Shown: positions 53,543 to 63,763, numbered from the stretch's first letter. The stretch: 64,000 nt of DNA from Myxococcus guangdongensis (GCF_024198255.1 NZ_JAJVKW010000011.1:310001-374000); one strand, 5' to 3'. Notes: a model not told the origin generated them from the sequence alone. Numbers and translations are program-made.

Positions 53543-54979
53543 TCAGAAGCCGATGGCCGGCAACGGTGGCCAGGGCGCCCCCTGGAGCGCGTGCTCCAGC
53601 GCCTCGGCATGGTGTCGGACGACCGCATGCTCCGAGGTCGTACGGAGGTCGTGGAGCTGCGCCCGCGCGGCGCCGCGGTCCGCGTCCTCACGCGCGTCAC
53701 GCGCCACGGTGGCGAGCAGGCGCAGGAGCCGGAGCATCACGGAGGGCTCCGTGGCGCCGTAGCGCAGGACCGGCTCGGTGACCTGCTCCAGATGGTCGCG
53801 CAGCGAAGGTGAGCGCAGGAACACGCGCGGCGTTCCCGCGCCATCCGGCAGCACGCGCGGCCCCAGGTGCATCGAGCCCAGCTCACGCAGCAGGAAGGTG
53901 AGCTGGTCCAGCGCCTCCACGGCCGTGTACGGGTCGTTGATGCCGGGGGACAAGGCCCGGGTGGCGACATCCACCAACTGCCGCACGCCCAGCGACACGT
54001 CCCGCGCCTCGTCCCGCCAGCGCCCCAGGCGGATGGCGCGCGACACGAGCGCCGCCGTCTCCTCGCGCCCCGCGGCCTGGCCCCAAGTCCCCGACACCAC
54101 CCACCCCACCTGCTCACCGCGCACCACCGGCTCTCCCACGGCGCGCTCCAGGTGCACCACGAGCCCCCTCGCCGTCGCGACCGCCAGGAGCGCCCGCGCA
54201 TCGACGGCGACGATGAAGCCGCTCCCCACGGCCCGCAGCGGCCACGACGCCGCCGTTCGCGAGCCCGACGCGCCGGGCCCATCCAGGTCCGCCACGCTCG
54301 AGCCTGACGCACCGTCCTCTGCTCGCGAACCCGAAGTGCCGGGCACCCTCACGTCCTCCGCGCGCAACGGCTCCAGGCCTCGGGCGACCGCCAGCGTATC
54401 CACGCGCACCCGCCGGACCAGGTTCTCCACGCGCATGAGCTGCAACGTCTGCAGCACCTGGAACACGAGCGCGCCCTCGCAGACGACGAGCAGCCACATG
54501 GCCAGCGCGAGCGCGGGGCGAGGAACGCGCCCGACCTGCGCGACGAGCCCGAACTCGTGGGCCGCCACCAGGCAGAAGACGCTCGTGGCGATGAACACCG
54601 GGATGACGACGCGGATGCCCGCGCTGTGCAGGTACAGCCGCAGCAGGCGCGGCGAGTACTGGCCCGCCGCGTTCTGCACCACGAGCATGGACAGGGACAG
54701 GACGATGCTCAGCGACGTCAGCGACACGCCGAGCACCGTCGACAGCATGCTCCGCGCCTCCGCGGGCGTGGCCGACCAGGCCGCTCCACTCAGGCCTCGC
54801 ACCACCGGAGCGCCTGGGCTCACGAAGAAGATGCCCAGGCTGGCCCCCAGCAGCGCGCCCACGAGGGGAGGGACCCACAGCCGGTGACGCCGCCACTCGT
54901 GGAAGGACCTGCCCTCGTCGCGCCGTCGTCCCGCCCCGGCCCACGCTCCCGCGCGAGGAAGCACCTGTGTCGCCGCCAT
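53543..54979 (-). CDS. DUF2254 family membrane protein
   Basis: 478 residues. Four TM segments in the N-terminal half (LWVPPLVGALLGASLGIFF, VLGVSLTSLSIVLSLSMLVV, VVIPVFIATSVFCLVAAHE, LALAMWLLVVCEGALVFQVL) with the DUF2254 motif QNAAGQYSPRLLRLYL, and a soluble C-terminal part with RALSPGINDPYTAVEALDQL, also characteristic. An unusual Gly/Ser/Asp-rich linker (GTSGSRAEDGASGSSV) lies in the middle. Function unknown for the family. GGAGGAG 5 bases before the ATG. Confidence 0.87.
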   Translation of the reverse strand: MAATQVLPRAGAWAGAGRRRDEGRSFHEWRRHRLWVPPLVGALLGASLGIFFVSPGAPVVRGLSGAAWSATPAEARSMLSTVLGVSLTSLSIVLSLSMLVVQNAAGQYSPRLLRLYLHSAGIRVVIPVFIATSVFCLVAAHEFGLVAQVGRVPRPALALAMWLLVVCEGALVFQVLQTLQLMRVENLVRRVRVDTLAVARGLEPLRAEDVRVPGTSGSRAEDGASGSSVADLDGPGASGSRTAASWPLRAVGSGFIVAVDARALLAVATARGLVVHLERAVGEPVVRGEQVGWVVSGTWGQAAGREETAALVSRAIRLGRWRDEARDVSLGVRQLVDVATRALSPGINDPYTAVEALDQLTFLLRELGSMHLGPRVLPDGAGTPRVFLRSPSLRDHLEQVTEPVLRYGATEPSVMLRLLRLLATVARDAREDADRGAARAQLHDLRTTSEHAVVRHHAEALEHALQGAPWPPLPAIGF

Positions 54980-55478
54980 GTGCGTCTCCTCCCTCACGAG
55001 GCCCTGGGTGCTCCGTTCCCCCATCCGGCGCCTGCGACGAAGCTGGGCGCCGGCGGGCGCCAGGACAACGAGGGCCCACACCGAGAGGGAGGCGTTCGTC
55101 CCCCAGCAGGAGCCCACCGCCCGGGGCCCACCACGGTCGAACCCCGCGAATCCGGGAGGCAGGGCGCTCCCCCCAGGCGCACGCCCACCCGGCCCCGGGA
55201 CAGCCGACGTGTGCGGGTCAGGCCTTCCCTCCGGGCCCGCCCGTGCATACCTGGAGCGTGTTGGGTGGCAAGGAGGCGCCAGAGGGCCGGCTGGCGCCTC
55301 CGCTCTCGTCCCCGGGACGACCGGACGGGCCCCGAAGCCACTCCCCTGGAAACCACGCATCACGTGGCCGCGCCAGACGCGTGCGGCGCGCCCCGGGCTG
55401 GGCTAAGCGTCTCGACGTGAGCCCAGGCTCCGCGCCGGCCGAGACCCGGGGCCCGCTCACCTGAGGAGGAACCAAGCG
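54980..55478. other. Intergenic region between divergent DUF2254 and AsmA-like genes
   Basis: About 500 bases, uniformly G+C-rich. No credible gene, repeat or operator was picked out; both promoters must lie here. Open frames present are long only because of the base composition. Confidence 0.45.
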
Positions 55479-58196
55479 ATGTCCGACGTCGTGAAGAAGA
55501 AGCGCCGCTGGCCGTACGTGCTCGGGGGAGTCTTCGCGCTCCTCGTCGTCGCCGTGCTCGTGGTGCTCTGGCGGCTCGACGCCATCCTGTTGAAGACGGC
55601 CAAGGAGCAGGCCGCCACCTATTCACAGAAGCTGGGCCGCCCGATTGAAATCGGCGACATCTCCACCCAGCTCTTCCCCAGCGTGGGCGCGGTGGTGGAG
55701 GACGTCTCCATCGGCGCGGGCGAGGGCGAGGACCTGCCGCTCGCGACGCTCGCCAAGGTGGACGTCAGCGTGGCCGTGGGGCCGCTGCTCTCCTCGAGCG
55801 GCAAGGACATCCAGGTGAAGAACGCCGAGGTGTCCGGCCTCACCGTCAACGTGGTGCGCCTGGCCGACGGCACCACCAACGTCCAGCGCCTGCTCGAGCG
55901 CCTGGCGGAGCAGTCCCCTCCCGAGGAGGAGAAGCCCGAGGAGGAGTCGAAGCCCACGGACCTCTCCGGCGTGCACGTGGAGCGCGCCGCGCTCACCGAC
56001 GGCACCATCCGCTTCGTCGACCGCGCCGGGGGACAGGCCGCGCGCGAGCTGGCGGTGAAGGACCTGGACGTCGAGGTGAAGGACCTGCGCGCCGGCAAGC
56101 CGCTGGTGGTCGACCTGGCCGCGGCGGTGCTCGCGGAGAAGCAGAACCTGAAGCTCTCGCTGCACGCGGCCCCGCTGCCGCCCACGCTGATTCCCACGCC
56201 GGAGCGCGTGACGCTGAAGGCGGAGAAGATTGACTTGTCCCCGCTGGGCCCCTTCCTGCCGCCCGACGTGGGCCTGCAGGCGGGCACGCTGGACGCGGAC
56301 TGGAAGGCGGAGCTCGGCGGCGCGGTGCCCGGTGGCAAGGGCCCCACGCGGCTGGTCGGCGCCATCTCCGCGCTGGGCATGCGCTTCGCGGGTGCGGAGG
56401 GTGGCAAGGCGCTGGACGTGGTGCTCGACACGGACGTCACCGGGGACCTGGCCACCGGAGACCTGTCGCTCGACAAGCTGAAGCTGGACCTGGGCCCGGC
56501 GAACATCACGGGCAAGGGCCGCGTGAAGGGCATGCTGTCGGACGCGCCGTCGGTGGAGGGCTTCGAGCTGGTGGGCCGCGACCTGGACCCGGCGGTGCTC
56601 GCCGAGTACTACCCGCCGCTGAAGAAGCAGCTCAAGGGGATGATCGCCGGCCCCATCGGCCTGGACGTGCGCGCCAGCGGGACGCAGGCCGCGCAGGCCA
56701 TCAACGTGTCGGTGGACCTGACGCCAGTGCGCCTGCGAGTGCCCGCGCAGCTCACCAAGGAGTCGGGCGGCGCCATGAAGCTCACCGCGAACGTCACGGG
56801 CGCGGCGGCGAGCGGCGGCGCGCTGAAGTTCGACGCGAAGGCGGACCTGTCTGGCGTGGACCTGCGGCCGGGCCTGCTGGTGGACAAGGCCCCGGGGCAG
56901 CGGATGGAGATGACCGCGGCGGGCACGTACGCGCCCGGCAAGGGCGGCGTGGGCATGAAGGTGGACGTGCCGAAGATGACGGCGCACCTGCTCCAGGACA
57001 CGGTGACGGGCAGCGCGTCGTTCGCGACGGCGGGCACGGGCAAGAAGCAGACGACGACGTTCTCCGCGGACGTGAAGGCGAACAAGCTGGACGCGGACGC
57101 GCTGCTGTTCGACGAGCAGGAGCTGGCGGCGCGCAACGGCGGCACGGTGCCCGCGCCCGGGTCGGCGGAGCTTCCCCCCGAGGACCCCGCGCGGTTCAAC
57201 GGCTACCGGGGTGACATCCGCTTCGCGGTGGGCACGCTGCGCTACACGCAGATGGACCTGACCAACGTCACCGGCGTGGTGAAGATGACGGACGACCTCA
57301 TCTCCGTGGAGAAGTTCTCCTCGGGCGTGTTCGGCGGCAAGGTGGTCGCGGACGGGACGAGCATCCGCCTGGGCCCCGCCGCGCCGCAGCGCCCGTTCGA
57401 GGCGAAGGTGAAGGTGGAGGGCGTGCAGGTGGCGGACGCCATCGCGCAGGCCACGCCGCGCAAGGTGATGACGGGCACGTTCAACGGGAACGTGGACGTG
57501 AAGGGCATCGGCTACACGCCGGAGAAGCTCAAGGAGACGCTCCTGGGCGGCATCAGCGGCAACATCCTGGGCGGCACGCTGCTGGGCAAGGATTTGGTGT
57601 CGTCCGTCTCCGAGCCGCTCGCCAAGGCGCTCCCCTTCGCCTCCAAGGCGCTCAAGAGCAACGAGGTGACGTCGCTCAGCGAGAACCTGCCCTTCGGCGT
57701 GCAGATCAAGAACGGCGTCGCGCAGCTGTCCAAGCCGATCACGTGGACGCGGCCGGAGGCGGCGCTGAGCTTCGACGGCGGCATCAAGCTGGACGGCACG
57801 CTGGACCTCACGGGCGCGGTGGCGCTGACGCCGTCGACGGTGAAGACGTTGACCCTGGGCAAGGTGACGCCGCCGTCGGACATCCCGGTGGGCCTGAAGT
57901 TGACGGGCCCGGCGTGGAAGCCCGAGGTGACGGGCGTGGACGTGAAGCCGGCGGTGACGACGTTGGCGAAGCTCGCGGCGTCCTCGCTCGCGGGCAGCCT
58001 CATCGGCGGTGAGCGCGGCCAGCAGGTGCAGCAGGCCATCGAGGGCGGCGAGGAGAAGCTGCGCGCCGACGCCGAGGCGAAGCGCAAGGAGATGGAGGCC
58101 AAGGCCGCCGAGGAGAAGAAGCGCCTGGAGGCCGAGGCGAAGAAGCGCGCCGAGGAGGAGGCCAAGAAGCGCCTGCGCGGCATCTTCGGGAAGTAG
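55479..58196 (+). CDS. AsmA family protein
   Basis: 905 residues. One N-terminal TM helix (WPYVLGGVFALLVVAVLVVLW) then AsmA sequence: LKTAKEQAATYSQKLGRPIE, IGDISTQLFPSVGAVVEDVS, IQVKNAEVSGLTVNVVRLAD, a long repetitive beta-rich body and the C-terminal AsmA_2 block (GTFNGNVDVKGIGYTPEKL, GNILGGTLLGKDLVSSVSEP). AsmA-like proteins form periplasmic bridges for phospholipid transport to the outer membrane. It ends in a highly charged coiled coil (ADAEAKRKEMEAKAAEEKK), which is unusual for the family. AGGAGG precedes the ATG. Confidence 0.88.
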   Translation: MSDVVKKKRRWPYVLGGVFALLVVAVLVVLWRLDAILLKTAKEQAATYSQKLGRPIEIGDISTQLFPSVGAVVEDVSIGAGEGEDLPLATLAKVDVSVAVGPLLSSSGKDIQVKNAEVSGLTVNVVRLADGTTNVQRLLERLAEQSPPEEEKPEEESKPTDLSGVHVERAALTDGTIRFVDRAGGQAARELAVKDLDVEVKDLRAGKPLVVDLAAAVLAEKQNLKLSLHAAPLPPTLIPTPERVTLKAEKIDLSPLGPFLPPDVGLQAGTLDADWKAELGGAVPGGKGPTRLVGAISALGMRFAGAEGGKALDVVLDTDVTGDLATGDLSLDKLKLDLGPANITGKGRVKGMLSDAPSVEGFELVGRDLDPAVLAEYYPPLKKQLKGMIAGPIGLDVRASGTQAAQAINVSVDLTPVRLRVPAQLTKESGGAMKLTANVTGAAASGGALKFDAKADLSGVDLRPGLLVDKAPGQRMEMTAAGTYAPGKGGVGMKVDVPKMTAHLLQDTVTGSASFATAGTGKKQTTTFSADVKANKLDADALLFDEQELAARNGGTVPAPGSAELPPEDPARFNGYRGDIRFAVGTLRYTQMDLTNVTGVVKMTDDLISVEKFSSGVFGGKVVADGTSIRLGPAAPQRPFEAKVKVEGVQVADAIAQATPRKVMTGTFNGNVDVKGIGYTPEKLKETLLGGISGNILGGTLLGKDLVSSVSEPLAKALPFASKALKSNEVTSLSENLPFGVQIKNGVAQLSKPITWTRPEAALSFDGGIKLDGTLDLTGAVALTPSTVKTLTLGKVTPPSDIPVGLKLTGPAWKPEVTGVDVKPAVTTLAKLAASSLAGSLIGGERGQQVQQAIEGGEEKLRADAEAKRKEMEAKAAEEKKRLEAEAKKRAEEEAKKRLRGIFGK

Positions 58197-58218
58197 CGCA
58201 CGGTACGACGGGAGCCCT

Positions 58219-58272
58219 CACGGCCCGGTCGAGCGGATGTCCTCCCCAGGACGCTCGCTCCTCCGGGCCGTG
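58219..58272. repeat. Long compound hairpin between the AsmA-like gene and the sulfide operon
   Basis: CACGGCCCGG (58219-58228) pairs with CCGGGCCGTG (58263-58272), and inside it GAGCG (58231-58235) with CGCTC (58252-58256) and GTCCT-CCCC-AGGAC (58239-58252). Nested stems give a very stable structure just upstream of the activator sites; likely the AsmA gene terminator or insulator. Confidence 0.5.
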
Positions 58273-58277
58273 TTGCA

Positions 58278-58303
58278 TGAAACACCCTGAAACGGTGTGA
58301 AAC
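58278..58303. promoter_or_regulatory. Activator binding array upstream of the SQR gene
   Basis: Three TGAAAC hexamers at 58278, 58288 and 58298, exactly 10 bp apart, so on one face of the helix. They lie 47-72 bases before the -24 element, the usual position of enhancer-binding protein sites. The reverse complement GTTTCA recurs before the dioxygenase gene. Confidence 0.6.
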
Positions 58304-58349
58304 AGCGCCGCGCTCCAGCACACACGCGGGCTGTCCTCGGGGACGATGG

Positions 58350-58365
58350 TGGCATGCGCCCTGCT
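58350..58365 (+). promoter_or_regulatory. Sigma54 (RpoN) promoter of the SQR gene
   Basis: TGGCATGCGCCCTGCT: GG and GC separated by exactly 10 bases, matching TGGCAC-N5-TTGCT. Transcription would start about 58376, giving a ~30-base leader before ATG 58407. Confidence 0.75.
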
Positions 58366-58406
58366 AAGGCCCCCTGCCGATGTCATCCAGGCAGGGAGCG
58401 AGCACG

Positions 58407-59678
58407 ATGAACCCGAGCGAGGACTGCGGCTGCACGGACCCGGCGACGACGCCCATGCCCTACGTGGCGCCCGTGAGCGAGCGCCACCGGGTGCTCATCC
58501 TCGGCGGAGGCACGGCGGGCATCTGCGTGGCGGCGAGGCTCGCGAGGCTGGGGCAGAAGGGCGTGGCGATCCTGGAGCCCTCGGAGCGCCACTACTACCA
58601 GCCGCTCTGGACGTTGGTGGGCGCGGGCGAGGCGCGCATCGAGGACACCGTGCGCGCCGAGGCCAGCCTCATCCCCCGAGGCGTGAAGTGGCTGAAGGAC
58701 GCCGCGGAGGAGGTGGACCCCGTGCGGCAGGAGGTGCGCACCCGGGGCGGGCTGCGCGTGGGCTACGACTTCCTGGTGGTGGCGCCCGGCATCCAGCTGG
58801 ACTGGGACCAGGTGCGGGGTCTGCGTGACGCGCTGGAGACGGAGCACGTCAGCAGCAACTACGACGTGAGGCTCGCGCCCAAGACGTGGCGGATGCTGCG
58901 GGCGTTCCAGGGAGGCACCGCGCTCTTCACGCATCCGACCACGCCGGTGAAGTGCGCGGGGGCGCCGCAGAAAATCATGTACCTGGCCGCCGACCACTTC
59001 CGCCGCACGGGCATCCTGGAGCGCTCGCGGGTGGTGTTCGGCTCGGGAGCGAAGGCCATCTTCGGGGTGCAGCCCTTCGCGCGGGTGCTGGAGGACGTGG
59101 TGAAGCGCTACGGCATCCAGACGCACTTCGGACACGACCTGGTCGCGGTGGATGGAGCGCGGCGCGAGGCGACGTTCGAGACGATGCGCGAGGGGCAGAA
59201 GACGCGCGTCACGCTGGGCTACGACCTGCTGCATGTCACGCCGCCGCAGAGCGCGCCGGACTTCATCCGGAACAGTCCGCTCACCTCGCGCGAGGGAGCG
59301 TGCAGCGGCTGGGTGCGCGCGGACAAGTACACGCTCCAGCATCCGGGGTTCCCGAATGTCTTCGCGCTCGGGGACGCGTCGGACCTGCCCACGAGTCGCA
59401 CGGGGGCGGCCATCCGCAAGCAGGCGCCGGTGCTCGTGCAGAACCTGCGCGACGTCATGGCGGGCCGAGCGCCCACCGCGAGGTACGACGGGTACGCCTC
59501 GTGTCCGTTGACCACGGGGTACGGGAAGCTGCTGCTCGCGGAGTTCGACTACGACGGCAAGCCCACGCCCAGCTTCCCGCTCATCGACACGACGCAGGAG
59601 CGACGGGACATGTGGTGGATGAAGAAGTACGGCCTGCCCCAGCTCTACTGGAAGGGAATGCTGCGCGGGCGGGCGTAG
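58407..59678 (+). CDS. sqr: Sulfide:quinone oxidoreductase (SQR, eukaryotic SQOR-like)
   Basis: 423 residues. FAD Rossmann motif VLILGGGTAGICVAARLA, YYQPLWTLVGAGEA, then TTPVKCAGAPQKIMYLAADH containing Cys183 and YASCPLTTGYGKLLLAEFDY containing Cys366, the redox cysteine pair in the same setting as mitochondrial SQOR (Cys201/Cys379 in human). Oxidises H2S to sulfane sulfur or persulfide and reduces quinone at the membrane. ATG 58407 (AGGGAG) was preferred to 58380, which lies only 4 bases from the predicted transcription start. First gene of the sulfide regulon. Confidence 0.92.
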   Translation: MNPSEDCGCTDPATTPMPYVAPVSERHRVLILGGGTAGICVAARLARLGQKGVAILEPSERHYYQPLWTLVGAGEARIEDTVRAEASLIPRGVKWLKDAAEEVDPVRQEVRTRGGLRVGYDFLVVAPGIQLDWDQVRGLRDALETEHVSSNYDVRLAPKTWRMLRAFQGGTALFTHPTTPVKCAGAPQKIMYLAADHFRRTGILERSRVVFGSGAKAIFGVQPFARVLEDVVKRYGIQTHFGHDLVAVDGARREATFETMREGQKTRVTLGYDLLHVTPPQSAPDFIRNSPLTSREGACSGWVRADKYTLQHPGFPNVFALGDASDLPTSRTGAAIRKQAPVLVQNLRDVMAGRAPTARYDGYASCPLTTGYGKLLLAEFDYDGKPTPSFPLIDTTQERRDMWWMKKYGLPQLYWKGMLRGRA

Positions 59679-59753
59679 TCCCAACGTTTTTTGCGCCCTG
59701 CACGTGCTCCCGCTCTACGGCAGGGGCATGCTGCGCGGGCGGGAGCCCCAACG
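59641..59753. repeat. Direct repeat of the SQR 3' end
   Basis: The end of the SQR gene (59642-59685, GCTCTACTGG...ATGCTGCGCGGGCGGG...CCCAACG) is repeated 70 bp downstream (59712-59753) with about 80% identity. The second copy would encode LYGRGMLRGRE, similar to the SQR end LYWKGMLRGRA. It looks like the remnant of a partial duplication. A T6 run (59687-59692) lies between. Confidence 0.55.
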
Positions 59754-59867
59754 CGTGTGACACATGCGCGTTGCCCTCGTCTGCTCCACGGCAGCGGCGC
59801 GCGCATACCGGACACGCAGCGCCACGGGCGTGCCTGCGAACCCACTCCGCGCTATGCACCCCGGAGC

Positions 59868-61154
<1,287 letters not shown>

Positions 61155-61185
61155 GCGAGCGACCGTCCTCGAACCAGGGCGACCG

Positions 61186-61213
61186 TTTCACCCAGGTGTT
61201 TCACCTGTTTCCT
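61186..61213. promoter_or_regulatory. Activator binding array upstream of the dioxygenase gene
   Basis: GTTTCA at 61186 and 61199 and GTTTCC at 61208, the second within a palindrome AGGTG-TTT-CACCT (61195-61207). ACCGTTTCA and GGTGTTTCA also occur (reverse complemented) before the SQR gene. They lie 55-80 bases before the -24 element. Confidence 0.6.
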
Positions 61214-61267
61214 CGAAGTGGGTGCCACGACCGGCGCGCTCGGGCCGTCACTCGGAGCCGCATCGCT

Positions 61268-61283
61268 GGCATGGGGCTCGCAG
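61268..61283 (+). promoter_or_regulatory. Sigma54 (RpoN) promoter of the dioxygenase operon
   Basis: TGGCATGGGGCTCGCA: GG and GC 10 bases apart, near consensus TGGCAC-N5-TTGCA. Start of transcription expected about 61294, 34 bases before ATG 61328. Drives dioxygenase, rhodanese and exporter. Confidence 0.75.
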
Positions 61284-61327
61284 TACCGCTGCACATGCGC
61301 TGCGACCAACACAGGAGGGAAGTGGAC

Positions 61328-62038
61328 ATGCTCTTCCGGCAGCTCTTCGACTCGGAGTCCTCGACCTATACCTACCTGTTGGCGGACCTGACGACGCGGG
61401 AGGCGGTGCTCATCGACCCCGTGCTGGAGCAGGTGGAGCGGGACACCCGGCTGATGGAGGAGCTGGGGTTGAAGCTGGTGGTGGTGATGGAGACGCACGT
61501 GCACGCGGACCACGTCACCGGCGCCGGGCAGCTGCGCGAGCGTTTGGGCGCCCGGGTGATGGCTTCGGCGAAGGGTGCGCCCTGCGTCGACCGGCAGCTC
61601 GCGCATGGCGACGTGGTGCGCGTGGGCCAGCTGGAGCTGCGCGTGCTGGAGACGCCGGGCCACACCGACGACAGCCTGAGCTTCCTGTGCGACGGCCGAC
61701 TCTTCACGGGGGACGCGCTGCTGGTGCGCGGCACGGGCCGCACGGACTTCCAGAATGGAGACCCGGGGCAGCTCTACGACTCCATCACCCGCGAGCTGTT
61801 CGTCCTGCCCGACGCGACGGAGGTGTTCCCCGCCCATGACTACGCGGGCTTCACGTCGTCCTCGGTGGGCGAGGAGAAGCGACACAACCCGCGCCTGGCG
61901 GGCAGGACGCGTGACGACTTCGTGCACTTCATGAAGTCGCGGCAGATTCCTCCGCCGCGCAAGCTGGACGTGGCCGTGCCAGCCAATCGCGCCTGCGGCC
62001 TCACCGCGCCGACAGATTCGGATTCACCCTCCGCGTGA
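61328..62038 (+). CDS. Persulfide dioxygenase, ETHE1-like metallo-beta-lactamase fold
   Basis: 236 residues. Metal ligands His57-x-His59-x-Asp61-His62 in METHVHADHVTGAG, His112 in ETPGHTDDSLSF, Asp129 in LFTGDALLVRGTGRTDFQNG, His170 in VFPAHDYAGF. The LVRGTGRTDFQNGDP block and short length are those of ETHE1 persulfide dioxygenases, which oxidise glutathione persulfide to sulfite using Fe(II) and O2. AGGAGGGA precedes the ATG with ideal spacing. Takes the persulfide produced by SQR; first gene of the three-gene unit. Confidence 0.92.
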   Translation: MLFRQLFDSESSTYTYLLADLTTREAVLIDPVLEQVERDTRLMEELGLKLVVVMETHVHADHVTGAGQLRERLGARVMASAKGAPCVDRQLAHGDVVRVGQLELRVLETPGHTDDSLSFLCDGRLFTGDALLVRGTGRTDFQNGDPGQLYDSITRELFVLPDATEVFPAHDYAGFTSSSVGEEKRHNPRLAGRTRDDFVHFMKSRQIPPPRKLDVAVPANRACGLTAPTDSDSPSA

Positions 62039-62153
62039 CGTGACACGTGCCCGCTGGGGGCACGTCGCCAGTCCCTCCCTTCCAGGGCCCCGACCGCCTC
62101 CCACGATGGACGCGGAGCGGGGACCCTTTTGCTCGAATCGAAGGAGTCGCAGC

Positions 62154-62753
62154 TTGAGTCACCTCTACGACAGCGCCCATCCCCGGCCCGAGGGTTATCG
62201 CGACGTGGACGTCCAACAGCTCGCGGCCGGGCGGTCCCCGGGGCTGCACCTGGTGGACGTGCGCGAGCCCGCCGAGCTGGATGGGCTTCTGGGCCACATC
62301 GAAGGCGTGCATCCGGCGCCGCTCGCCACGGTGCGCGAGGCAGCGGCGCTGTGGCCACGGGACACGGAGGTGCTGCTCATCTGTCGCTCGGGTGCGAGGT
62401 CCGCGAGAGCGGCCACGCAGTTGGTCCAGATGGGGTTCACGCGGGTGATGAACCTGGGTGGCGGGATGCTCGCATGGAACACACGAGCGCTGCCGGTGGT
62501 GCGTCTGACCACGGAGCCGCTCCCGAGCCTCGGCCAGGTACGCGACATGCTGCGCGCAAGGCTCACGGGGATGCGCGTGCCCGCGGTGGAGTCCCTGTCA
62601 CCGGAGCCCTCGCGCGAGGACCTGAGCGCGGTGCTGGATGCACTCCAGGCGGAGCCGCCGAAGGAGCGCAAAGACGCGGCGGCGTTCGAGAAGACGCTGC
62701 GCGAGGTCCGGGACCTGCTCGCGGTCGCGAGGACTGGAGGCAGTCGTCCATGA
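62154..62753 (+). CDS. Rhodanese-domain protein with C-terminal extension
   Basis: 199 residues from TTG 62154 (AAGGAG 7 bases upstream). Rhodanese domain: LHLVDVREPAELDGLLGHIE, VLLICRSGARSARAATQLV with the active loop CRSGARS (Cys78), FTRVMNLGGGMLAWNTRALP. The ~80-residue extension (AVLDALQAEPPKERKDAAAF) is helical and unassigned. Would transfer sulfane sulfur between SQR-derived persulfide, glutathione or thiosulfate. Its stop overlaps the start of the exporter (ATGA). An ATG at 62106 in frame lacks a ribosome binding site. Confidence 0.85.
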   Translation: MSHLYDSAHPRPEGYRDVDVQQLAAGRSPGLHLVDVREPAELDGLLGHIEGVHPAPLATVREAAALWPRDTEVLLICRSGARSARAATQLVQMGFTRVMNLGGGMLAWNTRALPVVRLTTEPLPSLGQVRDMLRARLTGMRVPAVESLSPEPSREDLSAVLDALQAEPPKERKDAAAFEKTLREVRDLLAVARTGGSRP

Positions 62754-63763
62754 TGTGGGCCGTGGGGATGGCGGGCGCGTTGCTCGTCGGGGTGTTGTTG
62801 GGGTTGTTGGGAGGTGGGGGCTCCATCCTCACGGTGCCGCTCCTGGTGTACGTGCTGGGGGTGGAGCCGCGCACGGCCATCGCCATGTCCCTGGTGGTGG
62901 TGGGCGTCACGAGCGCGAGCGGTGCGCTGCTGCACGCGCGAGCGGGCCGGGTGAAATGGCGCACGGCGCTCCTGTTCGGAACGGGAGGGATGGCGGGTGC
63001 GTTCCTGGGTGGGAAGCTCAACCCGCTCCTGTCGCCCACGCTGTTGCTGCTGTGCTTCGCGGGGGTGATGGTCGCGGCCTCGGTCGCCATGTTGCTGCGC
63101 TCGGAGGCACCGACGCCGACGACGAGCAGCCCCGTCACGGCCGACACGCGGGGCACTTCACGAGTCACGTCCGAGCCGCCTGGCGCAAGCGAGCCACGCA
63201 TCCCGGGCCCCCTCGACAGGCCCGCGCGGTCCACCCGCCTCGAGAGCGGTTCCTCCGTCTCCGTGGCGCGCGTGGTGGTGCAGGGAGTGGGCGTGGGAAT
63301 CCTCTCGGGACTCGTGGGCGCGGGAGGCGGCTTCCTCATCGTCCCCGCCCTGACACTGGTGGGGCTGTCCACGCCGATGGCCACCGCCACCTCGCTGGTG
63401 GTCATCGCGCTCCAATGCGCCGCGGGCCTCGTCGGACACCTGGGACACATCGAGCTCCCCTGGCGCCTCACGAGCGAGGTGCTCGCCATCGCCCTCATGG
63501 GAAGCATGCTCGGAGGCCGGTTCGCCGGACGCGTGGCCCCCGGAGTCCTGCGCCGAGGCTTCGCCCTCTTCGTGCTCGCCACCGCGACGTTCCTGCTCCT
63601 GGCTCAGCTTCCGCCCACCGTGCACACGTACCTGGGGCAACGACTGTCCAACGCGGGAGCCTGGCCCTGGCTCATCCTGACGACCACCGTGGGGCTCTCC
63701 ACCCTCGTCGTGCGCAAGCACCTGCGCACGGTCCGACAGCGCACCACGGTCCGAGGTCTCTGA
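62750..63763 (+). CDS. TauE/SafE family sulfite exporter
   Basis: 337 residues with about eight TM segments in two halves (GMAGALLVGVLLGLLGGGGS, VPLLVYVLGVEPRTAIAMSL; LSGLVGAGGGFLIVPALTLV, STPMATATSLVVIALQ). The GLLGGGGSILTVPLL and GLVGAGGGFLIVPAL pair is the TauE/SafE signature. The halves are joined by an unusually long polar linker (about 60 residues, TPTTSSPVTADTRGTSR). Expected to export sulfite or a related sulfonate, removing the dioxygenase product. Translationally coupled to the rhodanese; GGAGG upstream. Confidence 0.88.
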   Translation: MMWAVGMAGALLVGVLLGLLGGGGSILTVPLLVYVLGVEPRTAIAMSLVVVGVTSASGALLHARAGRVKWRTALLFGTGGMAGAFLGGKLNPLLSPTLLLLCFAGVMVAASVAMLLRSEAPTPTTSSPVTADTRGTSRVTSEPPGASEPRIPGPLDRPARSTRLESGSSVSVARVVVQGVGVGILSGLVGAGGGFLIVPALTLVGLSTPMATATSLVVIALQCAAGLVGHLGHIELPWRLTSEVLAIALMGSMLGGRFAGRVAPGVLRRGFALFVLATATFLLLAQLPPTVHTYLGQRLSNAGAWPWLILTTTVGLSTLVVRKHLRTVRQRTTVRGL

